A stretch of 64,000 nt of DNA from Proteiniborus sp. MB09-C3 (GTDB lineage: Bacteria; Bacillota; Clostridia; Tissierellales; Proteiniboraceae). Made by a program: the position numbers and the translations under genes. Below, piece by piece: positions 26,545 to 35,306 of this stretch (the stretch's first letter is position 1; every line of letters starts with the position of its first letter). The stretch is taken from assembly GCF_030263895.1 (NCBI RefSeq), contig NZ_CP127161.1:3348001-3412000 (forward strand), read 5' to 3'. Below the pieces are notes generated by a model. The model did no database searches. It was not told where the DNA came from and saw only the letters and a list, made by a program, of their open reading frames with translations.

Positions 26545-28176
26545 ATGAAAATTCAATTTTTAGGTGCAGCTAGAGTAGTAACTGGTTCATGTTTTTTACT
26601 CACTACAGAAAAAAGCAAAATTCTTATTGACTGCGGACTATTTCAAGGTAGTGAGAATCTTGAAAAGCTAAATTATGAAGAATTTCAGTTTAATCCTGCA
26701 GAAATAGATTATTTAATTTTAAGCCATGCGCATATTGACCATAGTGGTAGAATTCCAAAGCTAGTAAAGGAAGGCTTTGAGGGACAAATAATTTGCACTA
26801 AAGCAACTAGTGATTTATGCGAAATAATGCTACTTGATAGTGGTCATATACAGGAATCTGATGCAAAATGGGAAAACAAAAAAAGAAACAGAGCTGGTAA
26901 ACCATTAGTAGAGCCTCTTTATACTGCAAAGGATGCCTCCACAAGTCTAAGGTATTTTAAGCCTATACTGTACGGTCAAAAAATAAATTTAAATGATGAA
27001 ATATCTATTAGGTTTAGGGATGCTGGTCATATATTAGGCTCTTCTATAGTAGAATTATGGATAAAAGAAAAAGAAAAAACAGTAAAAGTAGTGTTCTCTG
27101 GTGACTTAGGATTGCCTAACAAACCAATATTAAGAGATCCTGAATATATTGAAGAAGCTGATTATCTTATTATTGAATCTACTTACGGAAACAGAGAGCA
27201 TATAAATGTGGAAAACAGGGTAGAGAGACTTACTAAAATAATTGATTCCACTGTTTTAAGGGGCGGAACAGTTGTTATTCCTTCCTTTGCAGTTGGAAGA
27301 ACTCAAGAGTTAATATATGAACTGAATAAGTATTACGAATATAATAAAAATATTGAAGCATTTATGAGAATTCCAATATATATTGATAGTCCTATGGCTG
27401 TATCTGCAACTAAAATTTTTCAAGAAAACTCGGATTGTTTTGATGCTGAAGCTAAAAAGTTAATATTAAGTGGGGACAACCCCTTTGAGTTTCAAAATCT
27501 TCATTACATTCGCTCTCAGGAGGATTCAATGAGATTAAACTCATATGATTTCCCTAAAGTAATTATTTCAGCTAGTGGAATGTGCAATGCAGGGAGAATC
27601 CGTCATCACATTAAATATAATCTATGGAAAAAATCCAATAGTATTGTATTTGTAGGATATCAAGCTGAGGGAACCTTGGGAAGAATGCTTAAAGACGGGA
27701 TAAAAAGTGTAAAATTGTTAGGAGATAAGATAGCTGTAGAAGCTGAAATTCACAGTGTTGAAGGATTTTCTGGACATACTGATCAAAAAGGACTAATAGA
27801 TTGGATGAGGGGTTTCAAAAAACTACCTAAAAATGTTTTTATAGTCCATGGTGAAAGTGAATCATCTCTAGGACTATCTCAAGCCATTGAAAAGCATTTT
27901 AATATAGAATCTGTAATCCCTGCCATGAATTCAGCCTATGAATTAGATACTGATATTATTGACAATGAACTCATTGATATTGTAGAAACTATTAAATTAA
28001 AAGATAATATAAAGGTAGAGCTACAGCAAGTATATGATCAGTTTGAAGGACTTGTATCTAAAACAGGAAAAATGATGGATGATGAAACTTTGAAAAAAGA
28101 TTATGATTCACTAAAAAACAACTTAATAGAGCTTCAAAAGAAGCTAATGGACTTAAATATCTTAATTAGTGAATAA
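26545..28176 (+). CDS. beta-CASP metallo-beta-lactamase RNA nuclease (CPSF/YSH1-like)
   Basis: I place the start at 26545 (MKIQFLGAARVVTG), 6 bases after AGGTAGGGG; another ATG at 26539 directly abuts that site. The 543-residue protein has the zinc motif SHAHIDHSGRIP near residue 65, DAGHILGSS, FSGDLG, the beta-CASP segment (SFAVGRTQELIYEL, IPIYIDSPMA, ISASGMCNAGR) and the RMMBL motif GFSGHTDQKGL. These proteins cut RNA as endo- or 5'-exonucleases. A helical tail of about 70 residues follows. It stands alone and shares a bidirectional terminator with the SPFH operon. Confidence 0.92.
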   Translation: MKIQFLGAARVVTGSCFLLTTEKSKILIDCGLFQGSENLEKLNYEEFQFNPAEIDYLILSHAHIDHSGRIPKLVKEGFEGQIICTKATSDLCEIMLLDSGHIQESDAKWENKKRNRAGKPLVEPLYTAKDASTSLRYFKPILYGQKINLNDEISIRFRDAGHILGSSIVELWIKEKEKTVKVVFSGDLGLPNKPILRDPEYIEEADYLIIESTYGNREHINVENRVERLTKIIDSTVLRGGTVVIPSFAVGRTQELIYELNKYYEYNKNIEAFMRIPIYIDSPMAVSATKIFQENSDCFDAEAKKLILSGDNPFEFQNLHYIRSQEDSMRLNSYDFPKVIISASGMCNAGRIRHHIKYNLWKKSNSIVFVGYQAEGTLGRMLKDGIKSVKLLGDKIAVEAEIHSVEGFSGHTDQKGLIDWMRGFKKLPKNVFIVHGESESSLGLSQAIEKHFNIESVIPAMNSAYELDTDIIDNELIDIVETIKLKDNIKVELQQVYDQFEGLVSKTGKMMDDETLKKDYDSLKNNLIELQKKLMDLNILISE

Positions 28177-28180
28177 AATA

Positions 28181-28238
28181 AATAACTGCCAAAACTATTA
28201 TATTATTATTTCAAATCTAAATAGTATTGGCAGTTATT
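28181..28238. terminator. bidirectional terminator between the beta-CASP and SPFH genes
   Basis: AATAACTGCC starts an 18-bp stem with one mismatch and a 22-base loop, lying between two convergent genes. A/T-rich arms supply T-tracts in both directions. Confidence 0.75.
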
Positions 28239-28245
28239 ATATTAT

Positions 28246-29184
28246 CTATTTATTTTTTTCATCATTACTCATTATTTCTTTTAATGAAGTAGCTAATCCA
28301 GCTAAATTTTGTATTTCGGAAGGAATAATAATCTTAGTAGCCTTGCCATCTGCAACTTTAGCTAAAGATTCCAAGCTTTTTAGTGCAATTACTGATTGAT
28401 CTGCTCCAGCTTCCTTTATCATTTTAAGTCCTTCTGCAGTTGCGTTTTGGACTTTCATAATAGCTTCAGCTTGACCTTCAGCTTCTCTAATAGCTGCTTC
28501 CTTTTTAGCCTCTGCCCTTAATATGGCTGCTTGCTTTTCTGCTTCGGCTTCTAGAATAGCAGACTCTTTTTTCCCTTCAGATACAAGGATAGCTGATTTT
28601 TTCTCTCCCTCAGCTCTTAATATAGCTTCTCTTCTTTCTCTTTCTGCTTTCATTTGCTTTTCCATTGCATCTTGAATTTCTCTAGGTGGTATAATGTTCT
28701 TTAATTCAACTCTATTTACTTTTATCCCCCATGGATCTGTGGCTTCATCAAGTATTAAACGCATCTCTGTGTTTATAGTATCACGACTAGTTAGAGTCTC
28801 ATCTAATTCTAAATCTCCAATTATATTTCTTAATGTAGTAGCAGTAAGATTTTCAATTGCAGCTAGTGGATATTCCACACCATAAGTAAATAACTTAGGG
28901 TCAGTTATTTGAAAAAATATAACTGTATCAATTTGCATAGTTACATTATCCTTAGTAATAACTGGCTGAGGAGCAAAATCTGCTACCTGCTCCTTTAATG
29001 ATACTCTCTTAGCTACCCTATCTATCAGAGGTATCTTAACATGTAGACCTACTCCCCATGTATCCTGGTATGCTCCAAGCCTTTCAACAACATAAGCATA
29101 CGCTTGAGGTACTATTCTGATATTAGTCATAACTAAAATTAAAGCAATAAAAAGTAAAACAATAAACGTTATAATTCCTGCCAT
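28246..29184 (-). CDS. SPFH/stomatin-prohibitin family membrane protein (QmcA-like)
   Basis: The 312-residue protein has one N-terminal membrane helix, then the SPFH domain (VVERLGAYQDTWGVGLH, VITKDNVTMQIDTVIFFQI, RNIIGDLELDETLTSRD), then a long Ala/Glu/Lys coiled coil with repeating EGKKESAILEAEAEKQAAI. Family members form large oligomers on the membrane and organise membrane microdomains or protease quality control. It overlaps the upstream NfeD gene by one base (TAATG), the usual two-gene arrangement. Confidence 0.94.
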   Translation of the reverse strand: MAGIITFIVLLFIALILVMTNIRIVPQAYAYVVERLGAYQDTWGVGLHVKIPLIDRVAKRVSLKEQVADFAPQPVITKDNVTMQIDTVIFFQITDPKLFTYGVEYPLAAIENLTATTLRNIIGDLELDETLTSRDTINTEMRLILDEATDPWGIKVNRVELKNIIPPREIQDAMEKQMKAERERREAILRAEGEKKSAILVSEGKKESAILEAEAEKQAAILRAEAKKEAAIREAEGQAEAIMKVQNATAEGLKMIKEAGADQSVIALKSLESLAKVADGKATKIIIPSEIQNLAGLATSLKEIMSNDEKNK

Positions 29185-29642
29185 TATGATTCCTCCCCTT
29201 TACTTTTTTGTTTAACTACTAGCTTTACACCCTGTATATCTAATATTTCTATGATACTGTCTTCTAATATTTTCTCATCATCAAAGGACTTTGCTGACCA
29301 TATCTGTCCTGAAACCTTGACTTGGCCAATTCCTTGTATATTATCTATTTCTTTAATCACAACTCCTGTTTTACCCTTTAGTGTCTCTGTATTTGTTTTA
29401 GTATGACCTATTTTCAGTACTTTTTGTGCTATTGGCCTTGTGAAGTATAGAAGTACACTTGATGAAACTAAAAACGTTAGAACTTGGGCCCATAATGGTG
29501 CATCAAATAATGAAATTACCCAGGCTATTAAAGCTCCTACTGCAAACCAAATTGTAGCCACTCCAAGTGTGATTGCTTCAATAAAACCAAAGGCTATAGC
29601 TGCTATTAGCCATAACATACTATTAGTTAGTTGAAATCCCAA
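29184..29642 (-). CDS. NfeD-like membrane protein, partner of the SPFH protein
   Basis: I take TTG at 29642 as start, 5 bases after AAAGGGGGC; an in-frame TTG at 29660 overlaps that site and has none of its own. The 152-residue protein has three or four membrane helices (ALIAWVISLFDAP in the loop region) followed by a soluble OB-fold domain (LKGKTGVVIKEI, GQVKVSGQIWSAKS), the short NfeD type without a protease domain. It is translationally coupled to the SPFH gene. Confidence 0.9.
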   Translation of the reverse strand: MGFQLTNSMLWLIAAIAFGFIEAITLGVATIWFAVGALIAWVISLFDAPLWAQVLTFLVSSSVLLYFTRPIAQKVLKIGHTKTNTETLKGKTGVVIKEIDNIQGIGQVKVSGQIWSAKSFDDEKILEDSIIEILDIQGVKLVVKQKSKGEES

Positions 29643-29756
29643 ATTTATGCCCCCTTTCAACTCAGTATAGAATAATTAATATTAATCCTATATTCATAAT
29701 ATACCACATTTTCACTCGTTATAACAGGGTTGTCAGAAATATAACAATGATATATA

Positions 29757-29788
29757 AAAGGCCAAGGTACCAAAACCCTTTAGCCTTT
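29757..29788 (-). terminator. probable terminator of the SASP gene
   Basis: AAAGGC and GCCTTT enclose a second short helix with one bulge, just past the stop at 29798. The T-tract on the minus strand is short (TTTTATATA). Confidence 0.45.
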
Positions 29789-29797
29789 ATTTTCTAG

Positions 29798-29998
29798 TTA
29801 TTTTTTATTAATTAATTGTTTCTGTCCCATTTCAACTAAATTTTTTGTCATCATTCCGCCTACGAGACCAGCAGTAAACATATTTTCTATTGGATCTAAT
29901 TTGTTTAGATTATTAGCCAAACCCATTTTCTTTGATATTTCTAGCTTCATTTCCTCTAAAGCTTTTTCTGCATTAGGATTCAATGCTCTTCTAGTCAA
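29798..29998 (-). CDS. alpha/beta-type small acid-soluble spore protein
   Basis: TTG at 29998 is chosen as start because GAGGTG lies 6 bases upstream. The 66-residue protein has the two conserved SASP blocks: NPNAEKALEEMKLEISKKMGL and GLVGGMMTKNLVEMGQKQLI (each given in part), the second carrying the G-G-x-M/I-x-K-x-L-V-E-x-G core. Such proteins coat and protect spore DNA and are broken down by the GPR protease at germination. Expression would be forespore-specific (sigma G). The loop between blocks differs from the Bacillus consensus. Confidence 0.85.
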   Translation of the reverse strand: MTRRALNPNAEKALEEMKLEISKKMGLANNLNKLDPIENMFTAGLVGGMMTKNLVEMGQKQLINKK

Positions 29999-30208
29999 AT
30001 AAATCACCTCGATATTTAATTTTCATTCATTATTTATTTTGTATATATAAATAGCTTTAGATACTAGGTAATTTTATGCAGACTAATAACAGTACTAGTA
30101 AAATAATCAAATTCATCAATTATTTATAGTATATATTAAGTGTTTTATTGCAGATAATAATCATGTAAGTGAAAAACTTACTAAAACTTTAATTGGAGGA
30201 ATGAGCTA

Positions 30209-30562
30209 ATGAAGAATACTATGGGTAGAGTTCCTAGTTTGAAAAATTCTAAAAATATAAGCCAAAGCGAAGCGCAAAACGCAAGGCAAAAGATGAACAA
30301 TAGTTCGAATATGAGTCAAAGCTTTGCGACTGGTATGACATCAAATACTATGGCAAACCTAAGTAATTCTACTTCAGTAGGTTTTGGAGAAATAAATAAT
30401 GCAAAACAAAATATGAATGCTACTAATGAATTTACTACAGGTATGACATCAAGTATGATGCCAACACTAAGCAATTCGACTTCTGTAGGACAATATGAAA
30501 AACAGAAGGCTAAACAAAAAGTACAAAAGTCAAATAGCTCAAACTCTAATAATTTTTACTAA
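30209..30562 (+). CDS. Gln/Asn/Ser-rich repeat protein resembling gamma-type SASP (117 aa)
   Basis: GGAGGAATGAGCTA precedes the ATG. The protein is low-complexity and lacks hydrophobic cores. Two clear repeats of about 37 residues begin SFATGMTSNTMANLSNSTSV and FTTGMTSSMMPTLSNSTSV and each ends in a basic Gln-rich stretch (NNAKQNMN, KQKAKQKVQ); a third partial copy with QNARQKMN lies at the N-terminus. This alternation recalls Bacillus gamma-type SASP (SspE), an amino-acid store in spores. It is divergent from an alpha/beta SASP gene. Assignment is by resemblance and position only. Confidence 0.6.
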   Translation: MKNTMGRVPSLKNSKNISQSEAQNARQKMNNSSNMSQSFATGMTSNTMANLSNSTSVGFGEINNAKQNMNATNEFTTGMTSSMMPTLSNSTSVGQYEKQKAKQKVQKSNSSNSNNFY

Positions 30563-30574
30563 TCAATAATTTCG

Positions 30575-30600
30575 GCCCTCTAGTTCTTAGAGGGCTTTTT
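30575..30600 (+). terminator. terminator of the repeat-protein gene
   Basis: GCCCTCTA and TAGAGGGC pair around a 5-base loop and are followed by TTTTT. Confidence 0.9.
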
Positions 30601-30715
30601 ATTCTAAGAAAGCTTGTTATTAATATCTAAATTCCTATATAAAAAATAAAATTTTATTGGTATAATAGATGTTGAATTAAATGAAGGAAACAAGGCTTGA
30701 GTTGGAGGGCTGCAT

Positions 30716-30952
30716 ATGACAAATGATGAACAGCTAACTATATATGAATTAATAGGAAAAGCAAAACAGGTTGGAACAAAAAAAATTCCTGAAAATATTA
30801 GGCTAAAGAAAGGACAAAGCTGGTGCCCATATTGCAATAATATAGTTGTATTTATTAAAGATAAAAGGCTAAATGTAAAGAAATGTCCTCTTTGTGGAAT
30901 ATCTGATAATGATTTCTGGGTTAAGAAGGTCAACAAAAAATCAGGGAGGTAA
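30716..30952 (+). CDS. 78-aa zinc-ribbon protein
   Basis: GGAGGG lies 5 bases before the ATG. The protein has a helical N-terminus (DEQLTIYELIGKAKQVG) and two CxxC knuckles, CPYC near residue 37 and CPLC near residue 58, typical of a zinc ribbon. The C-terminus is basic. No family is recognised; nucleic-acid binding is a guess from the fold. It overlaps nothing and converges with the nucleoid-associated gene. Confidence 0.7.
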   Translation: MTNDEQLTIYELIGKAKQVGTKKIPENIRLKKGQSWCPYCNNIVVFIKDKRLNVKKCPLCGISDNDFWVKKVNKKSGR

Positions 30953-30994
30953 TTCCCTCCCTTTGAAGCCAAAAAATTTCCTGTTTATTTCTGT

Positions 30995-32017
30995 TTATTT
31001 GTTATGTGTTATTTTGCCTATATCCTTTATTAGTATTGATATCGTACCATCTGCATTGGTAATAAACTCAATTTTATCATTATTTCCATAGTATTCAACA
31101 GGCAGACTGATTTCTACTCCTGTATCTGTTTTGATTTTCTGCTTTCTAAAGTTTTTATCTACTATTTTTTCATTATCAATAGGAATACTTTTTTCTTTTA
31201 TCCCAGCTTTTTCTACATGTTCTATATATTCTTGTTTAAGCTGCGGATTTTGTGAAAATACTGATTTTGCCACTTCTTCAACGTCTATCGCTTCATTTTC
31301 TTCTATACTTTCAACTACAGCTTTTTTTATTTCTGCATGAATTACTGGATCTTCATCAAAATATGTTTCACTAAATTTTTTGGTGGCCTTTGTGAATATC
31401 TTTACTTTCTCATTTAAGGATATTTGACTGCTGCATTTTAAAAACATGGATGAAAAATAGTAAATCTTCTCATCGTTAATGTTATATTTTTTCTCATAAA
31501 GATTTAAAGAAAAATCCTCTAAATTGATTATGGCACACTCATCTACTCTTTGCCCTATTGAAGGTAAAGTAGTTTTTTGCTTAACTATTGAATTAATAAT
31601 TCCACTTTCTGTGGTTTCAATATGATGTATGTATGAGTGTTTATAATTAAGCTTTAATATTCCAAGATACATTACACTATCTATGTCAAATAGAATGAAT
31701 ATCACATCTGCTGGTGGAATTTCCACGTTTTCATACATTATCTTGAATAAAACATCTCCCATATCTATGGTACCTTTTAAGAAAAACTCATTTTCCTTTG
31801 ATATTTTTTCACATATTGATCTTACTTTATTATCTTCTTCAATAAAAGTCGCAGATTTCAAACTGTCGTCATCAACTATTTTTTCAATATGTCTTCCAAC
31901 AAATTCTATAATATCATCATCCAATTGACTCTCAACTTCCGAAAAAACAGGCATTTGTAAATTGTTATCTAATATATGCACAACTATTTTTTTTATAGAT
32001 ATATTTTCCACGGACAC
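30995..32017 (-). CDS. 37-kDa nucleoid-associated protein (NdpA/YejK family)
   Basis: The sequence from VENISIKKIVVHILDN through DSVMYLGILKLNYKHSY, and the later IYYFSSMFLKC, matches the NA37/NdpA family of about 335 residues. I take GTG at 32017 as start (340 aa), 10 bases after GAAAGG; an ATG at 32026 is only one base from that site, and the frame continues upstream without a better one. In Gram-negatives the family binds the nucleoid; in Clostridia its role is untested. Confidence 0.78.
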   Translation of the reverse strand: MSVENISIKKIVVHILDNNLQMPVFSEVESQLDDDIIEFVGRHIEKIVDDDSLKSATFIEEDNKVRSICEKISKENEFFLKGTIDMGDVLFKIMYENVEIPPADVIFILFDIDSVMYLGILKLNYKHSYIHHIETTESGIINSIVKQKTTLPSIGQRVDECAIINLEDFSLNLYEKKYNINDEKIYYFSSMFLKCSSQISLNEKVKIFTKATKKFSETYFDEDPVIHAEIKKAVVESIEENEAIDVEEVAKSVFSQNPQLKQEYIEHVEKAGIKEKSIPIDNEKIVDKNFRKQKIKTDTGVEISLPVEYYGNNDKIEFITNADGTISILIKDIGKITHNK

Positions 32018-32119
32018 TATAATCATACCTTTCAAGGATATTTTTAGAAAATCAAGAAATGGATTTCTTAATACTTTTCTGCAATAAAAAGTGTGCAAAG
32101 ACAAAATAAGCATGAAAAA

Positions 32120-32147
32120 AGACTTACAGAAAAACATCTGCAAGCCT
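32120..32147 (-). terminator. tRNA-Lys terminator
   Basis: In minus-strand RNA, AGGCUUGCAG pairs with CUGUAAGUCU over 10 bp with two G-U pairs, followed by six U. It lies 18 bases past the tRNA CCA end. Confidence 0.8.
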
Positions 32148-32165
32148 TATTTTGCTATAATTTTC

Positions 32166-32241
32166 TGGTGCATCTTCAGGGACTCGAACCCTGGACCCAC
32201 TGATTAAGAGTCAGTTGCTCTACCAACTGAGCTAAAGATGC
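32166..32241 (-). tRNA. tRNA-Lys (anticodon CTT), CCA encoded
   Basis: The 76-base minus-strand sequence starts GCATCTTTAGCTCAG and ends with AGATGCACCA. It folds into a cloverleaf: acceptor GCATCTT/AAGATGC, D arm GCTC, anticodon stem CTGAC/... with loop CTCTTAA giving anticodon CTT, and T arm with GGTTCGAGTCC. It reads AAG lysine codons. Confidence 0.97.
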
Positions 32242-32260
32242 AAAATTGACTACAAAAGAT

Positions 32261-32289
32261 ATTATACTACTATATTTTGATCTTGTCTA
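32261..32289 (-). promoter_or_regulatory. tRNA-Lys promoter
   Basis: TAGACA (32284-32289) and TATAAT (32261-32266) are 17 bases apart on the minus strand, about 20 bases upstream of the tRNA. Confidence 0.75.
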
Positions 32290-32419
32290 TAGAAAATTTA
32301 AATTTAATTATTTTTTATTTACTTCTTTTTAAGTTGCCTTTTATTGGCTTTTTATTTATCTTTAGTACCAAGCAATCAACACGCTTTGTGCACACTTTCT
32401 AATGTCCAATGCACATAAA

Positions 32420-32453
32420 AAATAAAGGCTCTCTACTGCTGGAACCTTTATTT
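32420..32453 (-). terminator. terminator of the TetR-GNAT operon
   Basis: AAATAAAGG and CCTTTATTT pair around a 16-base loop. On the minus strand the stem runs into TTT, 10 bases after the GNAT stop. Confidence 0.75.
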
Positions 32454-32462
32454 CATCATAGA

Positions 32463-32999
32463 CTACTTTATGTTAGCATAATCCTCTCTTAATATACTCA
32501 TAATTACTTCATCATAGTATCTACCATTTCTAAAAACTGATTGTTTCAGTTTGCCTTCTTCTACAAACCCATTCTTTTTATATGACCCTATAGCTCTTTC
32601 GTTAAATGAAAAAACAAAAAGCTGAATTCTATTGATATTCATTTGATTAAATATAAAATCAATTAAAAGACCCATGGCTTCTGTTCCATAGCCCTTTCCT
32701 CTAAAATCCTTGTCTCCAATATATATACCAACTGTAGCTACTCTGTTCTTCCAATCAATTTTGTTTATGCCGCAGCCTCCTATATATAAACCTGTTTCAA
32801 TATCCTCTATAGAAAAATTATATGTATCCTTCATTGCTATTTGGTTCTCAAACCATTGCTTCTCTCTTTCTAATGTCATTGGATATGGTATTCCAGGACT
32901 TATATTTAGCAATACCTCAGGATCACACATATACTGATATGCTGGCTCTACATCTTCAATTTTTAAACCTCTTAGCTTTACCTTTTTTCCAACAAACAC
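32463..32999 (-). CDS. GNAT N-acetyltransferase, RimJ/RimL type
   Basis: The 178-residue protein starts at a GTG 6 bases after GGGGGAG. It has the acetyl-CoA loop RGKGYGTEA near residue 100, VGIYIGDKDF before it and the ending SYKKNGFVEEGK, standard for the RimJ/RimL branch. The substrate could be a protein N-terminus, an amino acid or a small amine. It lies 14 bases downstream of the TetR gene and is likely its regulatory target. Confidence 0.88.
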   Translation of the reverse strand: MFVGKKVKLRGLKIEDVEPAYQYMCDPEVLLNISPGIPYPMTLEREKQWFENQIAMKDTYNFSIEDIETGLYIGGCGINKIDWKNRVATVGIYIGDKDFRGKGYGTEAMGLLIDFIFNQMNINRIQLFVFSFNERAIGSYKKNGFVEEGKLKQSVFRNGRYYDEVIMSILREDYANIK

Positions 33000-33013
33000 A
33001 CTATCTCCCCCAT

Positions 33014-33664
33014 TTAATAAAACCTGTCTTCAAAATTTCTCTTTGTTTTTTTCTTAACTTTTGTACCATCTTTTAACAGCTGTACTATATTTTCTATATA
33101 TTCAACTGCTTTTTCATAATTTAAATTGGTTTCAAATATGAAGTAATCTAATATAGACATACTTAATGATGTAAGTAAAAAAGCCTTTAGCTTAACATCT
33201 ATGGAATCATTTATATCTTTATTGTCTATCCCTTTTAATATTAATTCTTCAAACACATTATCAGTACTTAAGGATTCCTCTAGTATTTCCTTTTTAAATT
33301 CTATATTACGATTTTTTTTAAAATCTAGACTTATAGCTGAAAGCTTTGGTAAATCTATAGCAAATTTAACTTCTGAAAGAAAAATATCCTTTAATGAATC
33401 AAAATAGTCTGAGATATCCTGTTTTTTAATTGCAACATCTAGATATGAAAGCTTTTTCTTTTCTGATTCTCCTACTATATATCTATATAAATCCTTTTTA
33501 TCTTCAAAATACTGGTAAAAACTTCCTTTTGCTATTTCTGCACTCTCCACTATTCTATTAATACTTGCATTTTCGTATGAGTATTCCTCAAATTCATCTA
33601 TGGCTGCTTCAACTATTTTATCGATTTTATCTTTAGGTAAATTGAAAAAAGTATTTTTTGGCAC
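33014..33664 (-). CDS. TetR family transcriptional regulator
   Basis: The 216-residue protein starts at GTG, 8 bases after AAAGGGGG. The N-terminal helix-turn-helix reads IVEAAIDEFEEYSYENASINRIVESAEIAKGSFYQYFEDK (known TetR spacing), followed by a helical ligand domain without recognisable specificity. It probably controls itself, the GNAT gene downstream and perhaps the symporter gene, through the palindrome at 33698-33715. Confidence 0.9.
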   Translation of the reverse strand: MPKNTFFNLPKDKIDKIVEAAIDEFEEYSYENASINRIVESAEIAKGSFYQYFEDKKDLYRYIVGESEKKKLSYLDVAIKKQDISDYFDSLKDIFLSEVKFAIDLPKLSAISLDFKKNRNIEFKKEILEESLSTDNVFEELILKGIDNKDINDSIDVKLKAFLLTSLSMSILDYFIFETNLNYEKAVEYIENIVQLLKDGTKVKKKTKRNFEDRFY

Positions 33665-33697
33665 CTTAACAACCCCCTTTTGTTATAAGTGTCAGTT

Positions 33698-33742
33698 TAT
33701 GACTTTATAGTCATATTATATCACGATTTATCAGATTATCAA
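33698..33742 (-). promoter_or_regulatory. TetR promoter and overlapping operator palindrome
   Basis: TTGATA (33737-33742) and TATAAT (33715-33720) are 16 bases apart on the minus strand. TATGACT (33698-33704) and AGTCATA (33709-33715) form a palindrome with a 4-base centre that starts at the -10 and covers the transcription start, the expected place for an autorepressor. Confidence 0.7.
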
Positions 33743-33755
33743 TATGAAAACCATT

Positions 33756-35111
33756 CTACTGTTTTTCATATTTTTCTCTGAAATCTTTTACTGATTTTAC
33801 TACTAGTGACGACAATCCTATTAAAGCAATAAGGTTTGGTATAACCATAAGTGCATTAAACATATCAGCTAAACCCCATACAAGCTCCACATCTAATAAA
33901 GTTCCTATTATAATTCCTGCTAGAACCAAAACTCTATAGAATGGTACACCACTATTTCCAAATAGGAATTTAATATTTTGCTCACCAAAGAAATACCACC
34001 CTATTATAGTTGAAAATGCAAAAAAGAACAAGGTTATTGCTATAAACTGAATTCCAAAGTTACCAGTAATACTGCTTAATCCTAAACGGAAGCCCTCCTG
34101 TGTCAATTCAGCTCCAGTAAGTCCAGAACCTAATGACCCTGTTGTCAATATGACTAAAGCTGTAATTGTACATACTATACCTGTATCTACTATAACTCCA
34201 ATCATAGCTACTAAGCCTTGCTGAACAGGGTGATCAACCTTTGCCACTGCATGAGCATGTGGTGTTGAACCCATACCTGCTTCATTAGAAAAAAGACCTC
34301 TTGCTATTCCATACCTCATACTTTCTTTTACTGTCACTCCTATAAGTCCACCAGTTGCCGCTTTCGGATTAAATGCACCATATATTATCATCTTAAAAGC
34401 AGGTATAAACATATCAGCATTTATTACTAAAATAACTATCCCACCAATTAAATAAAATGCCGCCATTATTGGAACTAACTTTTCTGTAAAAGATCCTATA
34501 CGGCTTATTCCACCTATAAAAATCAATCCCGCTAATATGGCAATTACAATCCCAACAGCTAAAGGTGGTATTGCAGGTGCCGCATTTTTTATTGCTACTG
34601 CTATAGAGTTTGATTGAACTATGTTACCCATTATTCCCAATGCTATTACAATGAATACTGCAAAAAATCCAGCGAGAAATTTGCTTTTTAATCCCTTACT
34701 TATATAATACGCTGGACCTCCTGTTAATACCCCATCTCTCTCTTCATTAAATAACTGCGCTAATACCGCTTCTGAAAATATGGTACCCATTCCAAAAAAA
34801 GCACTAATCCACATCCAAAATACTGCTCCTGGTCCTCCCGAGGCTATTGCTGTAGCTACACCTGCTAAGTTTCCAGTACCTACTTGAGCAGCTATGGCAG
34901 TAGTAAGAGATTGAAAAGGCGATAATCCTTCTGCTCCTGATTCTCCTTCTTTCTTCCTAAATATTTGCTTCATGGCTGTACCTAGTTTCGTAACTTGTAA
35001 AAATCTAAGTCTTAATGTGTACATAAGACCTGTACCTAGTAAAAGAAACATCATAAATGGTCCCCATAATACATCATTTATTTTATTAACAATTTCCATA
35101 ATATTAGCCAT
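33756..35111 (-). CDS. alanine/glycine:sodium symporter (AGCS family)
   Basis: The 451-residue membrane protein begins with the family pattern NDVLWGPFMMFLLLGTG and contains AIAAQVGTGNLAGVATAI and GPGAVFWMWISAFFGMGT, the AGCS signature, plus GEQNIKFLFG late in the sequence. It imports alanine or glycine with Na+. GGGAGG precedes the start by 11 bases. No glycine riboswitch is seen upstream. The gene ends just before the tetR promoter. Confidence 0.93.
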   Translation of the reverse strand: MANIMEIVNKINDVLWGPFMMFLLLGTGLMYTLRLRFLQVTKLGTAMKQIFRKKEGESGAEGLSPFQSLTTAIAAQVGTGNLAGVATAIASGGPGAVFWMWISAFFGMGTIFSEAVLAQLFNEERDGVLTGGPAYYISKGLKSKFLAGFFAVFIVIALGIMGNIVQSNSIAVAIKNAAPAIPPLAVGIVIAILAGLIFIGGISRIGSFTEKLVPIMAAFYLIGGIVILVINADMFIPAFKMIIYGAFNPKAATGGLIGVTVKESMRYGIARGLFSNEAGMGSTPHAHAVAKVDHPVQQGLVAMIGVIVDTGIVCTITALVILTTGSLGSGLTGAELTQEGFRLGLSSITGNFGIQFIAITLFFFAFSTIIGWYFFGEQNIKFLFGNSGVPFYRVLVLAGIIIGTLLDVELVWGLADMFNALMVIPNLIALIGLSSLVVKSVKDFREKYEKQ

Positions 35112-35258
35112 TATAAAGAACCTCCCAGTTTTTTTCTTTCTTTTAGTTTTTTCTTTGTGGGGGCTTTATATTATCATAACTATATGGCAAAAAAGGATTA
35201 TATAGGATTTCTATTTTCCCAAAATATTTTCGAAGCTAAAAAAGCAAAAAAATGAAGA

Positions 35259-35289
35259 GCAGAAAGCAATTTTATAAGATTCTTTCTGC
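35259..35289 (-). terminator. terminator of the hydrogenase operon
   Basis: GCAGAAAG and CTTTCTGC form a stem with further A-T pairs inside. TTTTTTT follows after a six-base gap on the minus strand, 18 bases past the last gene. Confidence 0.65.
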
Positions 35290-35306
35290 CCTTAATTGGC
35301 AATTAT

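Noticed and set aside
35112-35258. Glycine riboswitch in front of the alanine/glycine symporter
   Set aside because: No tandem aptamer core (GGAGA, CACCGAAGG-like segments) can be found; only a short AT-rich leader is present.
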